A DNA stretch of 64,000 nt from Rhynochetos jubatus (Eukaryota > Chordata > Aves > Eurypygiformes > Rhynochetidae), in contig CM050655.1 in the NCBI GenBank assembly GCA_027574665.1, positions 8,613,170 to 8,677,169 on the forward strand, read 5' to 3'. The position numbers and the translations under genes are program-made. Under the pieces are notes generated by a model that did not search any database, was not told the DNA's origin, and saw only the letters and a program-made list of their open reading frames with translations. Positions 51,340 to 62,898 of this stretch are shown piece after piece. Every line of letters begins with the position of its first letter. The first letter of the stretch is position 1.

Positions 51340-51809
51340 TGTTGCTTTTGAATGAGACCTACAGATATAATGGCTTTGTTTATTTTCCATGGCTCCTACA
51401 AGGCCAGTGAAGTTGCGAGGTTTGAATCCTTATCATCACATGCTCAGAAACAACAAAAGCTGCGTTAAATTGAGAGGGTTTACTCATGTAAAGTTGCATA
51501 AATTTGACTCTTACACAAAAGAACATAATACAAAAGAACATATACAAAAGATGTGACACAACCACATCTTCTTATCACTCCAACCACAACTTGAACAGTG
51601 TCTTCATAATATATATATGTCAAAGTATCAGGTCAGTAATTCACATGTGTGGATAAACACAGCTTCCCTTTGCTTTCATGCTCCCAGGGAAACAAAACAG
51701 CGTTATGCTTTAGCAATTGGACATACTCTATTCTGTGAGCAAACTGATCATGGAGTTTATGAAAGAAAGATATGTGGATATTTACTTTCATGGGTTTTTT
51801 CTTCCACAG

Positions 51810-51908
51810 AATGATATTACGCCATTACATGTTGCATCAAAGAGGGGAAATGCAAATATGGTCAAACTCCTACTTGATCGAGGAGCTAAAATCGATGCCA
51901 AAACAAGG
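51810..51908 (+). CDS. ANK3: ANK3 exon, ankyrin repeat 8 (33 codons)
   Basis: Acceptor TTCTTCCACAG, donor AGG/GTAAGC, 99 nt. The exon starts [18 protein letters not shown] and ends [15 protein letters not shown] separates ankyrin-G from the NGITPLH of ankyrin-B. All 33 residues fit one ankyrin unit with no insert. It is flanked by the two longest internal introns (12.2 kb before and 8.1 kb after). Confidence 0.97.
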
Positions 51909-54446
51909 GTAAGCTTAAATGTGGATGCTGTCTGTGACTGTGTGGAATTCTTGACTCTGACCTGTTAGTTGCTGTACAGCTTAAATCATTCATTTTCCTG
52001 GCAGGCTTCCAAAGCTGCACTGCATTTCTTTTTTATGAAATGGTTGCAGTAGGATGCTAACAATTTCCATCTCTTTAATCAGTGTGTGAAACACAATGCA
52101 TGGCAAAGCTCAGAACCAACAATTTTCCATGTTCTCTCTAGAGCATTTAATTAGGAGCTGCTTCTAGCTACTTGGGGGTAGAGGTGAACCTACAGGAAAA
52201 TACTAAATGGCAAGGATTCAATTCAGATATGTCTGAATTTGAATGTTAAAAGAGTAACTTTGAACTGCAGTGTGTGTTTGCCTTTCATTATCCACAGGGC
52301 AGTGTCACAGAGCCCGATGCTGCTGCTGCTGAGTCTCATGCAGCTCAGCCCCTATCTGCCTGGGTGCTTAGCTGCGGGCTTGGATTAGTCAGGAAATGTG
52401 CCGGGCACAGTGATGGTTTCCATCAGGTCGGCACCTGACTCGAGCTGCTGAGTGACTTAGGTATCACCATATGCATTGAGCTTGTAAGCGCTGCAGTTAA
52501 AACCTAGTCAAACCAGTTTAGAGATGTAAGTACATGTGCTTACATGGTAGCAAAAAGAGACGGAAAATGTTGAAATGGTTGGAATTAAACCTAGAACTAG
52601 CAGGGCTGTGGGCTCTCATGGCTGTCCTTGCCACACACCCCTGTGCACGTGAGGTAACCTTCAGGAGCTGCGACTGTAACTTTTTGTCAACTGCCATTTT
52701 CTTGAAATACCACCTATCCATCTTCCATTTTTAATTGTTCAGTAAAATTTCCACCAGAAACATTCTAAACAAAGCTAAGGTATAACCCAAGAATCTTTTT
52801 TTCTGCAGCTGTTATTGTATCTGGAGGTTTCTGTTTTTCCAGGTTTCCAATGTTTCAGCAGTCTCTGAGATTTCCTGCAGTGCTTGTTGAGGCACATTTG
52901 TATCTTTTTATTTCTGTAGCAAATTCAGAAACTGGGTCAACTTATTTTCTCATCTCTTCACTCTCTCCACATGTTTTTCTTTAGCTCTTCTTCCATTTTA
53001 TCTTTAGAAGTCACTCATAATTTCTTTGAAAATGTTTCTGTTTCTTCTAATTGGGGGATATGAAAGAGAGGACTTTTCATGGATAACATGATCAGTGAGT
53101 ATAATTTCTGGACTAAAATACCAGCCTCCTACATGCTGCATGGGGGCTGCCAGGCTGAGCGGCGTGGGCCTACCATGTGATGGGGGGGAGCCACATTTTG
53201 GTGATGTGACAGATGTGCATTTGGTCAGAGCAGGGAGAAGAGGATGTGGCAAGGGACTTTTTGCTTCCTCTCTGCAAGCATTTATGTGGCCTACTGCAGT
53301 CAAAACGTTGGGGACCACCAATTTGAATCGTTGGAATCCAGCTTGGTCATTTCCTTTTAGTTGTGAAAATTTGTGATCTGCTTCATTTTCTGTATCACAG
53401 GCTCCAGGGTCAGACATTAGGATAATTTATGTAACTAAAAATACAGGCTGGGATGGAAACAGAATCCAGGAAAGAAGGCAGAAGCATTAACAGCTCCTGA
53501 GTCTGGCAGAGCTTCCCAATGAGGCAAAAGGCAAGGGATGAGTGTGGTTCACAAAGTGCTGGTTTATTTGTTCTGGCTTCCCCCAGAGACTGCCTGTTTC
53601 CCCAAACAGCCATCCTCTCCATAAATCAGAAGGGATTTGCATAACTTCTCCTGCTTGTTGTGCTGTACATGTGTCACTCATCGTTGCGCTTCTCTGGCAT
53701 TACCGGAGGCATCGTTTTCTGGCAGTTAGTGACTAAGTGGAAGTGTTGCTCCCGGCAGCACTGACTCATCCTGGCAAGGATTTACCAGCCTGTGGCCTGG
53801 GTGGCGTGTGCCTCTGCCGGGGAGGCTCCCTGAACCGAGCAGACAGCTTGCATGGTCAAGAAAAGGGAAAAGCAGCGCTGGAGTAGATCAGAAAAGATGT
53901 ACAAATCAATGGGAGAAGCAATAGAAGGCTGGGAGTAATGTGCCAAAGGAAAAAAGGACATTGTTCCAGGAGTGTCTCCCTTGTTCTCATAGTCAATAGC
54001 AAAGATGAATTGCTCCGAGCTGTTATAACATATGTTCCTGCTAAACCTCTTTGTCATTCTACCTGACCTAACGTTGTTTTCCAAGGTAGAACAACTGAGA
54101 TATGTCAAGTTTGCATTCATTCCATTTTTTTAAAGCACTGTTCTTTTTTAAATGTCCCAGACATAGAATGGCCTTACGCAAATACAGGATGACAGATGCT
54201 TCAGTCCTATCCTTTTGCAACAGCAAGAGCACTGCTGAATGTATTGAAAGGCAAATAGCAGCCAAGGCTGCCTTTTCTGATACATGTATTAAGTCAGGCC
54301 TATCAGCTGGATGCCCAGAGCCCAGCTTTGTTGTGCGAGGGGAAGGTGCTGAATGTACACCCAACTTGATAAACAGATGGGACTTGCATGTGAAAATAAG
54401 TGAGGCTTCTATTACCAGATTTATAAATGTGAGGGGCCTCTTTTTC

Positions 54447-54465
54447 TTTTTTTTTTTTTTTTTTT
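54447..54465. repeat. Poly(T) tract, 19 nt
   Basis: Uninterrupted T19 about 50 bp before the CR1 3' end. CR1 elements do not carry poly(A) tails, so this is probably an independent simple repeat. Confidence 0.9.
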
Positions 54466-54514
54466 GAGAGTTTTTAAAGAGATGAGCATAATTTTTTGTT
54501 TGTTTCTTTATTTA

Positions 54515-55014
54515 CCATAGAAACGTAGAATGGTTTGGGTTGGAAGGGACCTTAAAGCCCATCTAGTTCCCGAGATGGGGCATCCACAGCTTCTCTGGAC
54601 AACCTGTCCCAGTGCCTCACCACCCTCTCCAGGAAGAATTTCTACCTGATATCTAATCTAAATCTCCCCACTTTCAGTTTAAACCCGTTACCCCTTGTCC
54701 TGTCACTACAGGCCCTTGTAAAAAGTCCCTCTCCAGCTTTCTTGTCGGCCACTTCAGGTACTGGGAGGTGCAATAAGGTCTCCCCGGAGCCTTCTCTTCT
54801 CCAGGCTGAATAAGCCAAATTCTCTCAGCCTTTCTTCACAGGAGAGGTGCTCCAGCCCTCTGAGCATCTTCGTGGCCTCCTCTGGACTCGCTCCAGCCGA
54901 TCCACGTCCTTCTTGTGTTGAGGGCTCCAGAGCTGGACACAGCACCCCAGGTGGGATCTCACGAGAGCAGAGTAGAGGGGGAGAATAACCTTCTTCAACC
55001 TGCTGGCCAGGCTT
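54515..55014 (-). mobile_element. CR1 LINE, 5'-truncated, minus orientation
   Basis: Reading left to right is the reverse complement of a CR1: the 3' terminal CATAGAA-type repeat, then GGTTTGGGTTGGAAGGGACC, and onward into ORF2. The minus strand encodes the end of the CR1 reverse-transcriptase protein, including [20 protein letters not shown] and [10 protein letters not shown], which match the family's conserved C-terminal block. Only about 500 bp of a roughly 4.5-kb element remain, as is usual for CR1. The reading frame is shifted upstream of the conserved block, so the copy is dead. Good motif preservation suggests moderate age. Confidence 0.95.
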
Positions 55015-58000
55015 GATTAAAATTGGTTTTGTCTTGGACATCATGATATTATTTAATGCAAATGTTGTTATGGAACACAAAATACCTCTATAAAGGTGAA
55101 TGGCAAAGGTTCTGTACCCATATGAAAAGACAAACATTCTTAAAAATTACTTGTTTCTTTTGCTGGGAGGCAGAAATTGCTAAGCCTGTGTTTCACCTTT
55201 ATCAGGCCTGTAATTCACCTTTAAATGATATGCAGAAGATACTGTTTTGTGTTGTTGACCCGCTAGCAGGGCCAGGATTTGCTGGTCTGACTCTTAGATG
55301 GCACAGATTTAGCTGTTCAGCTTTGTGATCTGTTCCTGCTATCCATTCCCTGTATGGGGTATTGTAAATATACTCCATGTAATGACTATTTTTATTTTTC
55401 ACAAACATGCTCATTTTATAGATAAATTCACATAAGGTATTTCCTGAGCATTAAATAAGTTTGGTTTCTCAGTCATTTCCATGAGCATTTGCTTTTGCTG
55501 CTGACAGATGGTGCTGGAAACTGCAGTGCTGAAGTACTGCACAAAAGGTTAATGGGAGGGGCTAAACCCTTATCCTGTCTAAATTATTCTAGAAGTCCTC
55601 TATGGGCTCCCAATTTTCTCTATATTCATTAGGGCTGGGATTTGATGAGCACCATAAATATTGTTGGACACCTGCAACTGTAGTTAAGAGTTCAGATAAC
55701 ATGTGGGCATATGATAGTAGTTCCAAAAATGATTTTACAAGTATTTTGAGGCTCATCCTTTTTTTTTTTTTCTTTTAGTTCATGCTTATGTTGCATTGTT
55801 TATTTTAACCAGCTGTTCATCTTCTCTCTGTCCCTTTTTTATACGAGATGTCTAGCAGCTGGTATTTGGGGTTTTGTACTGAATTCTTAAGGATGCTTCT
55901 CAAGAACTGTGTGCTGCTTTTGTCCATCCTGGGTGGCTTTTATCATTCAGGTTTTTAACTAACATTCTAAGCACAGACCTATTAATGCCTCATGTAACAT
56001 GTTTACGGAATGTTGCCCTGATTATTTTTTCCTCTGTCTTACAGAAAAGACTTTTAAAAACAAAGTTTAATTAAAGAGGTTGATTAAATTAGCATGATTT
56101 GCTTTGACTGTCTAATGCTGTATACGCCAGAATGAATTTGTGTCTGAAGCAGGCAGCAAGCATGTTTTACCCTGGATTAACAATAAGTGTTTATAATCTT
56201 GATTCTACTGATTTAGCAGCTAAATAACAGGCCAACACTCTTATCTGCATGAAAACATGTGGGATATGCTCTGCATATGATCTGAGGCATCATAAGCTGC
56301 TCTAGAAAAGCCACATGTATTATGATATAAAGTAACCACAAGGATAACGCTGATTTGGCACTGGAAGTGCATTTTACATGTGTAGGAAGAGCAAACCTCA
56401 TGTGTTGCCCCTTTGTACAGAAGGGGCAGTTTGCAGTAGTGCTAATGAAATGAAGAATTCGGGAGATTTAGAGCACGGAGGGAACATGAAATACAGAGCC
56501 CTGCTAGGCTGAAGCACACGCGCAGAGCCCCACTAGTCAGGGATGGGGATGGCAAACCCTGGGGGCAGCAGTAATTGCTCCCCTGGGGAAGCACACCTCC
56601 TGTAATTGGCTCAAGGGAGTGGGGTGCCTGACACGCTCCTGCTGAGGCCACAGACCGGCTCTGGGATTTGGCTCAAAGTCTGACAAATTCTTGCTGAATG
56701 TTTGCATCAGGGTAAAATTTTTATCTGGGGCTTAATTTCATCACTCCCAGACTGGGTTAGAAGCTGATGGTCACTGGTGTGAGAGTTGTAGTACTGAGAC
56801 TGCCATGGATTTGGGGTACAGCCTAGAGGATCCCGCTGTGCAAGGGAAACCCAAGACAGGAGTTGGCAGAGAAGGGAGGAAGCTGAGGAGCACAGGGACC
56901 CTGGTCTGTGCTTACCCATGCTGCAGCAGGGAGGCTCAACCGCCTGCACCATCTTCTGCCAACCTCAAAGCAGTTGTGACCCCAGTGTAACAAGATCAGG
57001 CAGCTAGAGGTACCCAAGTCTCCACAGGGACCAGAAATAGTGCTTAGATCTCGTTTATTTGGGAGGGGTGTATGTGCTGTTTGAAATAAAAGCTAAAGAA
57101 AGAGTAGCAGCCCCAGAGATGGGCATGCAGTGCTTATGGGAAGCTTCTGCCAAGCAGAACTCTTCTTATTGTCTTCCTGGCTTTGCTGGAGCTGCTCTTA
57201 GGCTCTCTGGAGGGATAGATAATACAGATGATATGATTTATCATGTCAGCGCATACTTAGAGAGTCCTTAATCTGCAGATTATTGTCATAATCGTTTGTA
57301 ATGGTTTTCCTGAGCCATTGCAGGCTATCATATTAAGGCAAGTTTGCGTCTAACACATGTAATATATTTTACACTTCACATAGTATAGTCTATATGAACA
57401 GTAAATAAGCAACTAGAAAATCTCTTGACAAAACCAGTGAAGTCTGAGTTCAGAGCAGTCTCTCAGTCTCAGATTCTCTTTTTTGAACCAAAAGCTGAGT
57501 GATCTGTGTCTGAGATTGCTTCTGCACATTGCTTTACGACTTCTAGTCCCATATAGCAATTAACCGAGCCAGGTGAATAGATGGTGTCTTTTTGGAATAC
57601 AAAAAACATCTCTGCAGCTAAATGAGCTGAACTAGAGTGAGCTCTAGCTGGCCAAGCATGACTGCCTTCTGCCTCCTGAGCCACAGGCAGTGTTGAAAGG
57701 GTTGGGACACTGGGCTCCAGGGAGCACTGCAGTCGTTTTTAAGAGCAGTCTAGCCCATGCAGATGATCAAGTGTGTCTCATTCTCTGTGAGCTTGGTACG
57801 TACATGGCATGTTTGTGAAATGAGTTGGAAGGGGGCCAAAAAATCTGGAGAATGTTCCCTAACTCTGTTTTGTGCCTGATCTCCTTGAGTATCTTTCTTT
57901 GATGTGCCTGGAGAATATGATAATTATAGAAAGTAAGAAGAATGAACAACCTAACGTACATGATCTTCAGCTCCTGCCTACAGGTCTCTCGTTAGCTGGC

Positions 58001-60002
58001 CTTGCTGGTTTTTATTTTCTTTCCCATATGTGTGTGTTTTTTGTGCGGGTGATGTTTTTATGTGAATTGTTTGTGTTCTGCCCAGTACTTGATATACCTT
58101 TGCCTGTCAAAACTACTGGTATGGGAAATATGCATTAGTTTTTAAAACACTTGTGAAGCTACAGCAAAACATTTGCAACTCAGCTGATAAACATACCACT
58201 CATGGGTTTAGATATCTTTTCTCTCATGTGTTTTGAGCAACACATCTTTATTTTGTGCAGTAGCATTTTAACAAGATGTCCTTCCCTGTACTTCATGGGC
58301 TGAAATAAGAAAAAGAAGCAGAAACGACAATAGCATCAGCTCCACAGATGCCAGGAAGAACATAGTGGGACAAACTGTGTTCATCTTGCATGAACAAATG
58401 GTTCCCTGAGTCCTGATCGAGTTAAGTCTGAACCAAAATATTTTCTTCATCTACATCAAAAACATATGCCTTACTGTAAGTGAAGAACGCGCATGAAGAG
58501 AACCATACAAGTTTCAAACGAGACTAGCAGAAAAAGATAATCACAACAATTTGTTTGTTATCATTCATAGGCTGATCAGGAGAGGGAAAGTAGAAGCAGG
58601 AGGGCGTAAAGCTCTCTGGATCACTACCTCCCTCTCCACAGCTGCCCTCTCCATTTTGCAAGCCTTAAGCTGATGTTCTAGTAGCGTGTAATGGTTTAGG
58701 AGTTATCAAGAAAGAATATTGTAATTATGCATGGAAAATACGTCTGAGGAGGTATCTTAATAGTACTTGCTACCATACAGACAGACAGAGAGGGAGTGCA
58801 TGTGCATGAATTAGCAAGCACAGGATGTGCGAGAGGAATTTTAGATAACCCTTTTCATAAAAATGATGTGACATGCATATTTTAAACAATACGCCATATG
58901 TGTTCTTAAGAGTGCTGGAAAACACTGGAAAAAGGCCCTTTATGACTTGTATTTGGAAAATGAATAAATATTTCTTTTTTTTCTCCATTATTTTCCACAT
59001 TTCTTATAAGGACTGGTCTTTTGACATATTTGGTGAAAATACAATATTGTGTCCGTGTGACAGTATCGCCTGAATATTTGTTTTGTTTGTAACAAATCAA
59101 ATGTTTGCTCTTACTAATGTTGAAAACATTAATTTTTCTTCTTCATTGTTCTCAAAACTGTGACATTATTATGTGTAACAAGCACTACGTCACACAGCAC
59201 TGAAAAACTCCGTGTGACTTTACTCACTCAAGTCATGTGTGCTGCCTGCCATCATGGCCCTCGTGTACAGGAGTTACTTGTAAACGAGGTACAGGCCAAA
59301 GAATAATCCAATCAATTTGCAGTAACTCTGCTAAAGTTAAAAAGAATCATCCTTTTATTAAAGAAATGTGTTTCTACTATGACGTGTCTATTACTAAGCA
59401 AACGATACTAAAAGCGGTATTGACAGTACGCCTTGCCTCTGGACCAGGCATTCTGCTGGAAGTCACACAAGTGTGATGTCCACAACAGGAAACAGAAGTT
59501 AACCCAACAGACTTTTACTGCCTGGGATTAAGATGGTTTTCTCATCTGCTATACACCTGTCAAGACCAGTGTCATGAACCCCATCAAACTAAATAGGAAA
59601 TATTTTTATTGTGGTTTTTTCTCACACAAAAGGACTATCCACTCAGTTTGATGCATCCTGACAAATGAAAGACCCAGCTTTCTCAAGGGCGTGCAGGCAA
59701 AAAAGTACCTGATGTGCAATCTCATCTCTGTCTTCTATGTGCACTTGCCGCTTCACCACATGTACAGTGAGGGGCTGGAAGCAGCCCGCTGCAGGAGCAC
59801 CACTTTGATATGACCAGTTACATGTCTAGAAAATCAGTCAGAATGTACCCTGTCCGTTTGAATCAACAGGTTCAGCTGTTCAGTTGCACAAGAGCAGCAT
59901 CCTGCTCTTATCCTTAGGTTCCTGGGACATGGTAGGTCTTTATCAAAGCGCACAAGATTTTACTGTCTGAAACTGATCGATTATAATGCTTGTGTCCCAC
60001 AG

Positions 60003-60101
60003 GATGGGTTGACTCCTCTCCACTGCGGAGCAAGAAGTGGCCACGAACAGGTTGTAGAAATGCTGCTGGATCGTGGTGCCCCTATTCTTTCCAAAACCAA
60101 G
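60003..60101 (+). CDS. ANK3: ANK3 exon, ankyrin repeat 9 (33 codons)
   Basis: Acceptor GTCCCACAG, donor AAG/GTAACT, 99 nt. The exon begins [18 protein letters not shown] and ends [18 protein letters not shown] is the ankyrin-G form; ankyrin-B has HCAARSGHDQ. As in repeat 7, a consensus G (LLDRG) stands where I recall A in the human protein. This is the last exon I can find; the NGLSPLH exon of repeat 10 should follow, but no such sequence appears up to the window end. Confidence 0.97.
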
Positions 60102-62155
60102 GTAACTGGTACTGTTTTCAGCTGGGATAACCACTGAACTTTTTTTTTTTTTCTTTTTTTATATAATTCTGCGTGTCTCACATATTTAAGCGTTTGACAA
60201 TAGCTTTCCCATTTCATAGCTATTTAAAGTAACTGTGTGGCAGATCTCAAAAGTGAACGCCGTATGTAGCGCATGTCTGCGTGCGTAAAATGTGTTAAAT
60301 CAAAGGTTTCTGTGCCAATCAAAAAGGCATGTATGGTAACCCTATCCCTCACGATTTCAGTAGCTGAAAATTCCTGTATCTATCCCGGAATAAATACATG
60401 GTGATTACAATATATCTTCAGTTTGCACCAAATTACCCTAAGGCTAAGGGAGAGATAAGAGATAAAAATAGAGCAATGTCTCTTTGCAGAGACAGCTCAT
60501 ATTTCCTTAGGACTTAGCCTGATTACCAGCTTCTCCACTTTCTGTCTCTCTGCAGTTTATCATGCGAAATTCTTCATGGGAATTTCAAATCACCTGAGCC
60601 AGGGCGCACAGATTGCTTTAGACCCAAGGGTTGGCATCAAAGCACGCGCTTGCCAGGGCGCTTCTGGTGGTGGTCTCTGCTGTGCTGTTACTGCTGATTT
60701 TAAATCGCAGCCTGCTTTGTAGCACCCCTGCAGTCCATGAGTTTCCCGTTCAGGGTTGACTTCTGGGCTGTGCAGTTTGTTGAGGTTCTTGCCCAGGATA
60801 ACTTTCCGCTACGTTTTTCCTCAGTCTGTAAGCTGTATATTTCCAACAGCACTTCTTGTTTCCTTCTGTTATTCTTCTCTCTTCTGTCATCCTGTCCTAT
60901 TCCGTCTCAGTGCCCTTCTATATTCTGCTTTTCTCCTCCCTCTCCTTTCTTTTTTTTTTCCACTTACTGGAATATATTTAGCATTTGTTTGGGGAGGTTG
61001 GCACCAGCTTTCCTCTGCTCAGTGAGTCACTGGCAAGTACTGTCATGGGTAATCTGACAGACAGGATCCACCCATCCTTTGCATGTGGAGTTTCTGTGGG
61101 CTCCCACAGCCCTGACATGCAAACTTCACGAGCAGGGGAGACAGTAAGGGGCTGTCCAGGAGCCCTGCAGGACGTGTCTCCACACCACTGCCACTCAGAG
61201 CCTAGAGCTCATACTCCAGGGAGTAAGGATCTTCCACAGTCTGGTAGATAAAGAATTACTTAAAAGACGTAAGCCCCAGTGCTTTGGTTTCCACCGTCAT
61301 AAATGAGAACCTCTCCTAAGGAACAATACTTGTTTGCCACATGGGTTTTGTACTGTCAGGTGTACTTAAGCTTAACCTGCTGTTCCAGGCCTGTGGGTTT
61401 TGAATTTGTTGTTCTTCCTGAGGAGATTCACACAGCCTGGCCCCCAGAATTCACTAGCCAAAGTCAGGCAGATGAGAACATGGGATATGGTGGGTTTGAA
61501 ATAGCCCAAGGCTGACAGATACACTTTGGACCTGCGGAGGCTTATGTAAACTCCTCCAGCAAAATTGGACCTTCCTCTCTGGAAGAGAGAAAACTTTGCT
61601 ACGTGTTAAAAAGCGAAGAGAAGAAGGTACAGAGCTTCCTGCATTTCCCTCTGATGTGTTAATCCTGCTGTTTTCAGAAGGTAAGCTAAGAAGTAGCGGT
61701 ACCTCTGAATGACGTTAATGAAGCTGTTCAATTGGCACTAAACTACAGTACTGTCCTCTGCAAAAAATAAGTGGTTCCATTCTCTTCAAATTAAGTCACG
61801 TATTATTGGAAATAGGACACATCTTTGAAAGAATTTGAACTTCACCAAGTTTTCTCATGTTATGTAAAACTTTCAGGAGAATAACGTGACTGCAGTTTGA
61901 TAGCTGTGTTCTGCTTGCACTTGTTTAGCATAGTGCTGTCCCTTCTTCACACTGGAATAACCTTAGATGTATTTTGGGGGGAGGCAATAACTTAATGGAT
62001 ATCTGGGGTTTTCTACAAGCGAAAGGAAACCTGAATTCTGGTCCTGAGTAAGCCAATAACTTTTTTGTGTGAGAAATGACATGTCTTTTTATCAATTTCC
62101 ATCTGTTCTGAATTGCTGGTTTTCTAGATTTGTTTGGCTCTTTTCCTTTTTTTCT

Positions 62156-62175
62156 ACACGCACACACACACACAC
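62156..62175. repeat. Short (CA)n microsatellite
   Basis: About nine CA units with one G interruption near the start. Confidence 0.85.
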
Positions 62176-62812
62176 TTTCCCTGACTGAAGTCCTTTGACA
62201 CAGCTATGTACCACTGGCATTTTTATGTTTGCCCAGTCAGGCACTTGAAACTCTATTTCATCTCCGTGGTCCTCTTCTCATTTATTGTTTTTAAGGTATC
62301 ATGTGACTGTCAAAACATCTTTGATTAATCCTGAATTTCTTCACCTTTTAATGTTTTCTTGGCAATCTTCATAAAACCAGTAATATAACAGTGTTTGTAT
62401 AGCAACTCCACACTGAAGTACCGAGTCACTTCCTACAGCCATTTGTGGATTGTCTCTCACAGCAGGGATATGGGACAGGAGAACATTGTGATATTTTATA
62501 TTTTTGTGTTAAAAGTGGGAAGACAAAGGCATTGCAATATTAAATTACTTGTGTAAGTTTGCAGAGTATCTTCTACTGCAACAGAATTAAGACCTTGTTC
62601 AGGTCATAACAAAAAACAAAATTCCAATGATGTTTTGTCTTCATCAACTTCTATAGCATCCAGTCTTCGCTCTTGCTCTTTTGTGTAAATCCTGGCTAGT
62701 TCCTGCACTTTTCTCATCCACGACATATTTTGTCAAGCATCTTGCTGACTTTCCCAAGTTGATGTGTGGCTGCTCTGCTTCTTCCCTTCTTTTCCATCGA
62801 TGTCAGTCTCTT

Positions 62813-62898
62813 CACAGATTCAGAGAGCGGTAGGGGTTGGAAGGGACCTCTAGAGATCATCTAGTCCAGCCCCCCTGCCAGAGCAGGATCACCTAGAA
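62813..62898 (-). mobile_element. CR1 LINE 3'-end fragment, minus orientation
   Basis: It contains GGGGTTGGAAGGGACCTC, AGAGATCATCTAGTCCAG and GAGCAGGATCACCTAG in the order of the reverse-complemented CR1 3' end. Only about 85 bp are recognisable before similarity is lost. The subfamily differs from the copy at 54515, as shown by CTCTAGAGATCATC replacing CTTAAAGCCCATC. Confidence 0.85.

Larger units (their letters stand above)
39586..51809 (+). other. ANK3: ANK3 intron between repeat 7 and 8 exons
   Basis: A 12.2-kb intron, the longest complete one here. It holds a purine-rich block (about 40440-40870), an A/C-only block (about 41265-41415), an AT-rich imperfect palindrome (about 41590-41665) and a T/G simple repeat (47057-47098). 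It also has a stop-poor stretch with overlapping frames on both strands (45428-46328) and a CpG-dense patch near its end (51094-51339). No ankyrin exon is missing from it, because repeats 7 and 8 are adjacent in the family. Confidence 0.85.
51909..60002 (+). other. ANK3: ANK3 intron between repeat 8 and 9 exons
   Basis: An 8.1-kb intron holding one 500-bp CR1 (54515-55014) with a T19 tract (54447-54465) shortly before it. Frames of 60-137 codons on both strands show no domain. Otherwise no feature seen. Confidence 0.9.
29072..60101 (+). other. ANK3: ANK3 (ankyrin-G) gene, partial: exons for ankyrin repeats 1-9
   Basis: Eight constitutive-looking exons plus one microexon lie in order on the + strand. 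All have AG/GT boundaries and all are phase 0, so any exon could be skipped without shifting the frame. Joined, they give 294 codons (302 with the microexon) of an uninterrupted ankyrin-repeat solenoid. Known of the family: ankyrin-G has 24 repeats, then ZU5, UPA and death domains, and tethers membrane proteins to spectrin. I separate it from ANK2 by recalled family differences, such as [15 protein letters not shown] rather than [27 protein letters not shown] rather than LENGANQSTATE, and [15 protein letters not shown] rather than HCAARSGHDQVVELL. The initiating exon(s), repeats 10-24 and all downstream domains are outside the window. The paralogue call comes from memory, not from an alignment. 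Confidence 0.95.

Noticed and set aside
54754-55137. 127-codon minus-strand frame as a host gene
   Set aside because: Its recognisable part ([20 protein letters not shown]) is the CR1 reverse-transcriptase C-terminus.
29072-60101. ANK2 or ANK1 instead of ANK3
   Set aside because: Residues at several discriminating positions match ankyrin-G as I recall it ([38 protein letters not shown]). ANK1 also lacks the MMVNRTTE insert.
61600-61630. GAGAAGAAG/GTACAG as the basic end of an ankyrin first exon
   Set aside because: It lies downstream of the repeat 9 exon, and the upstream frame has no ankyrin N-terminal pattern.
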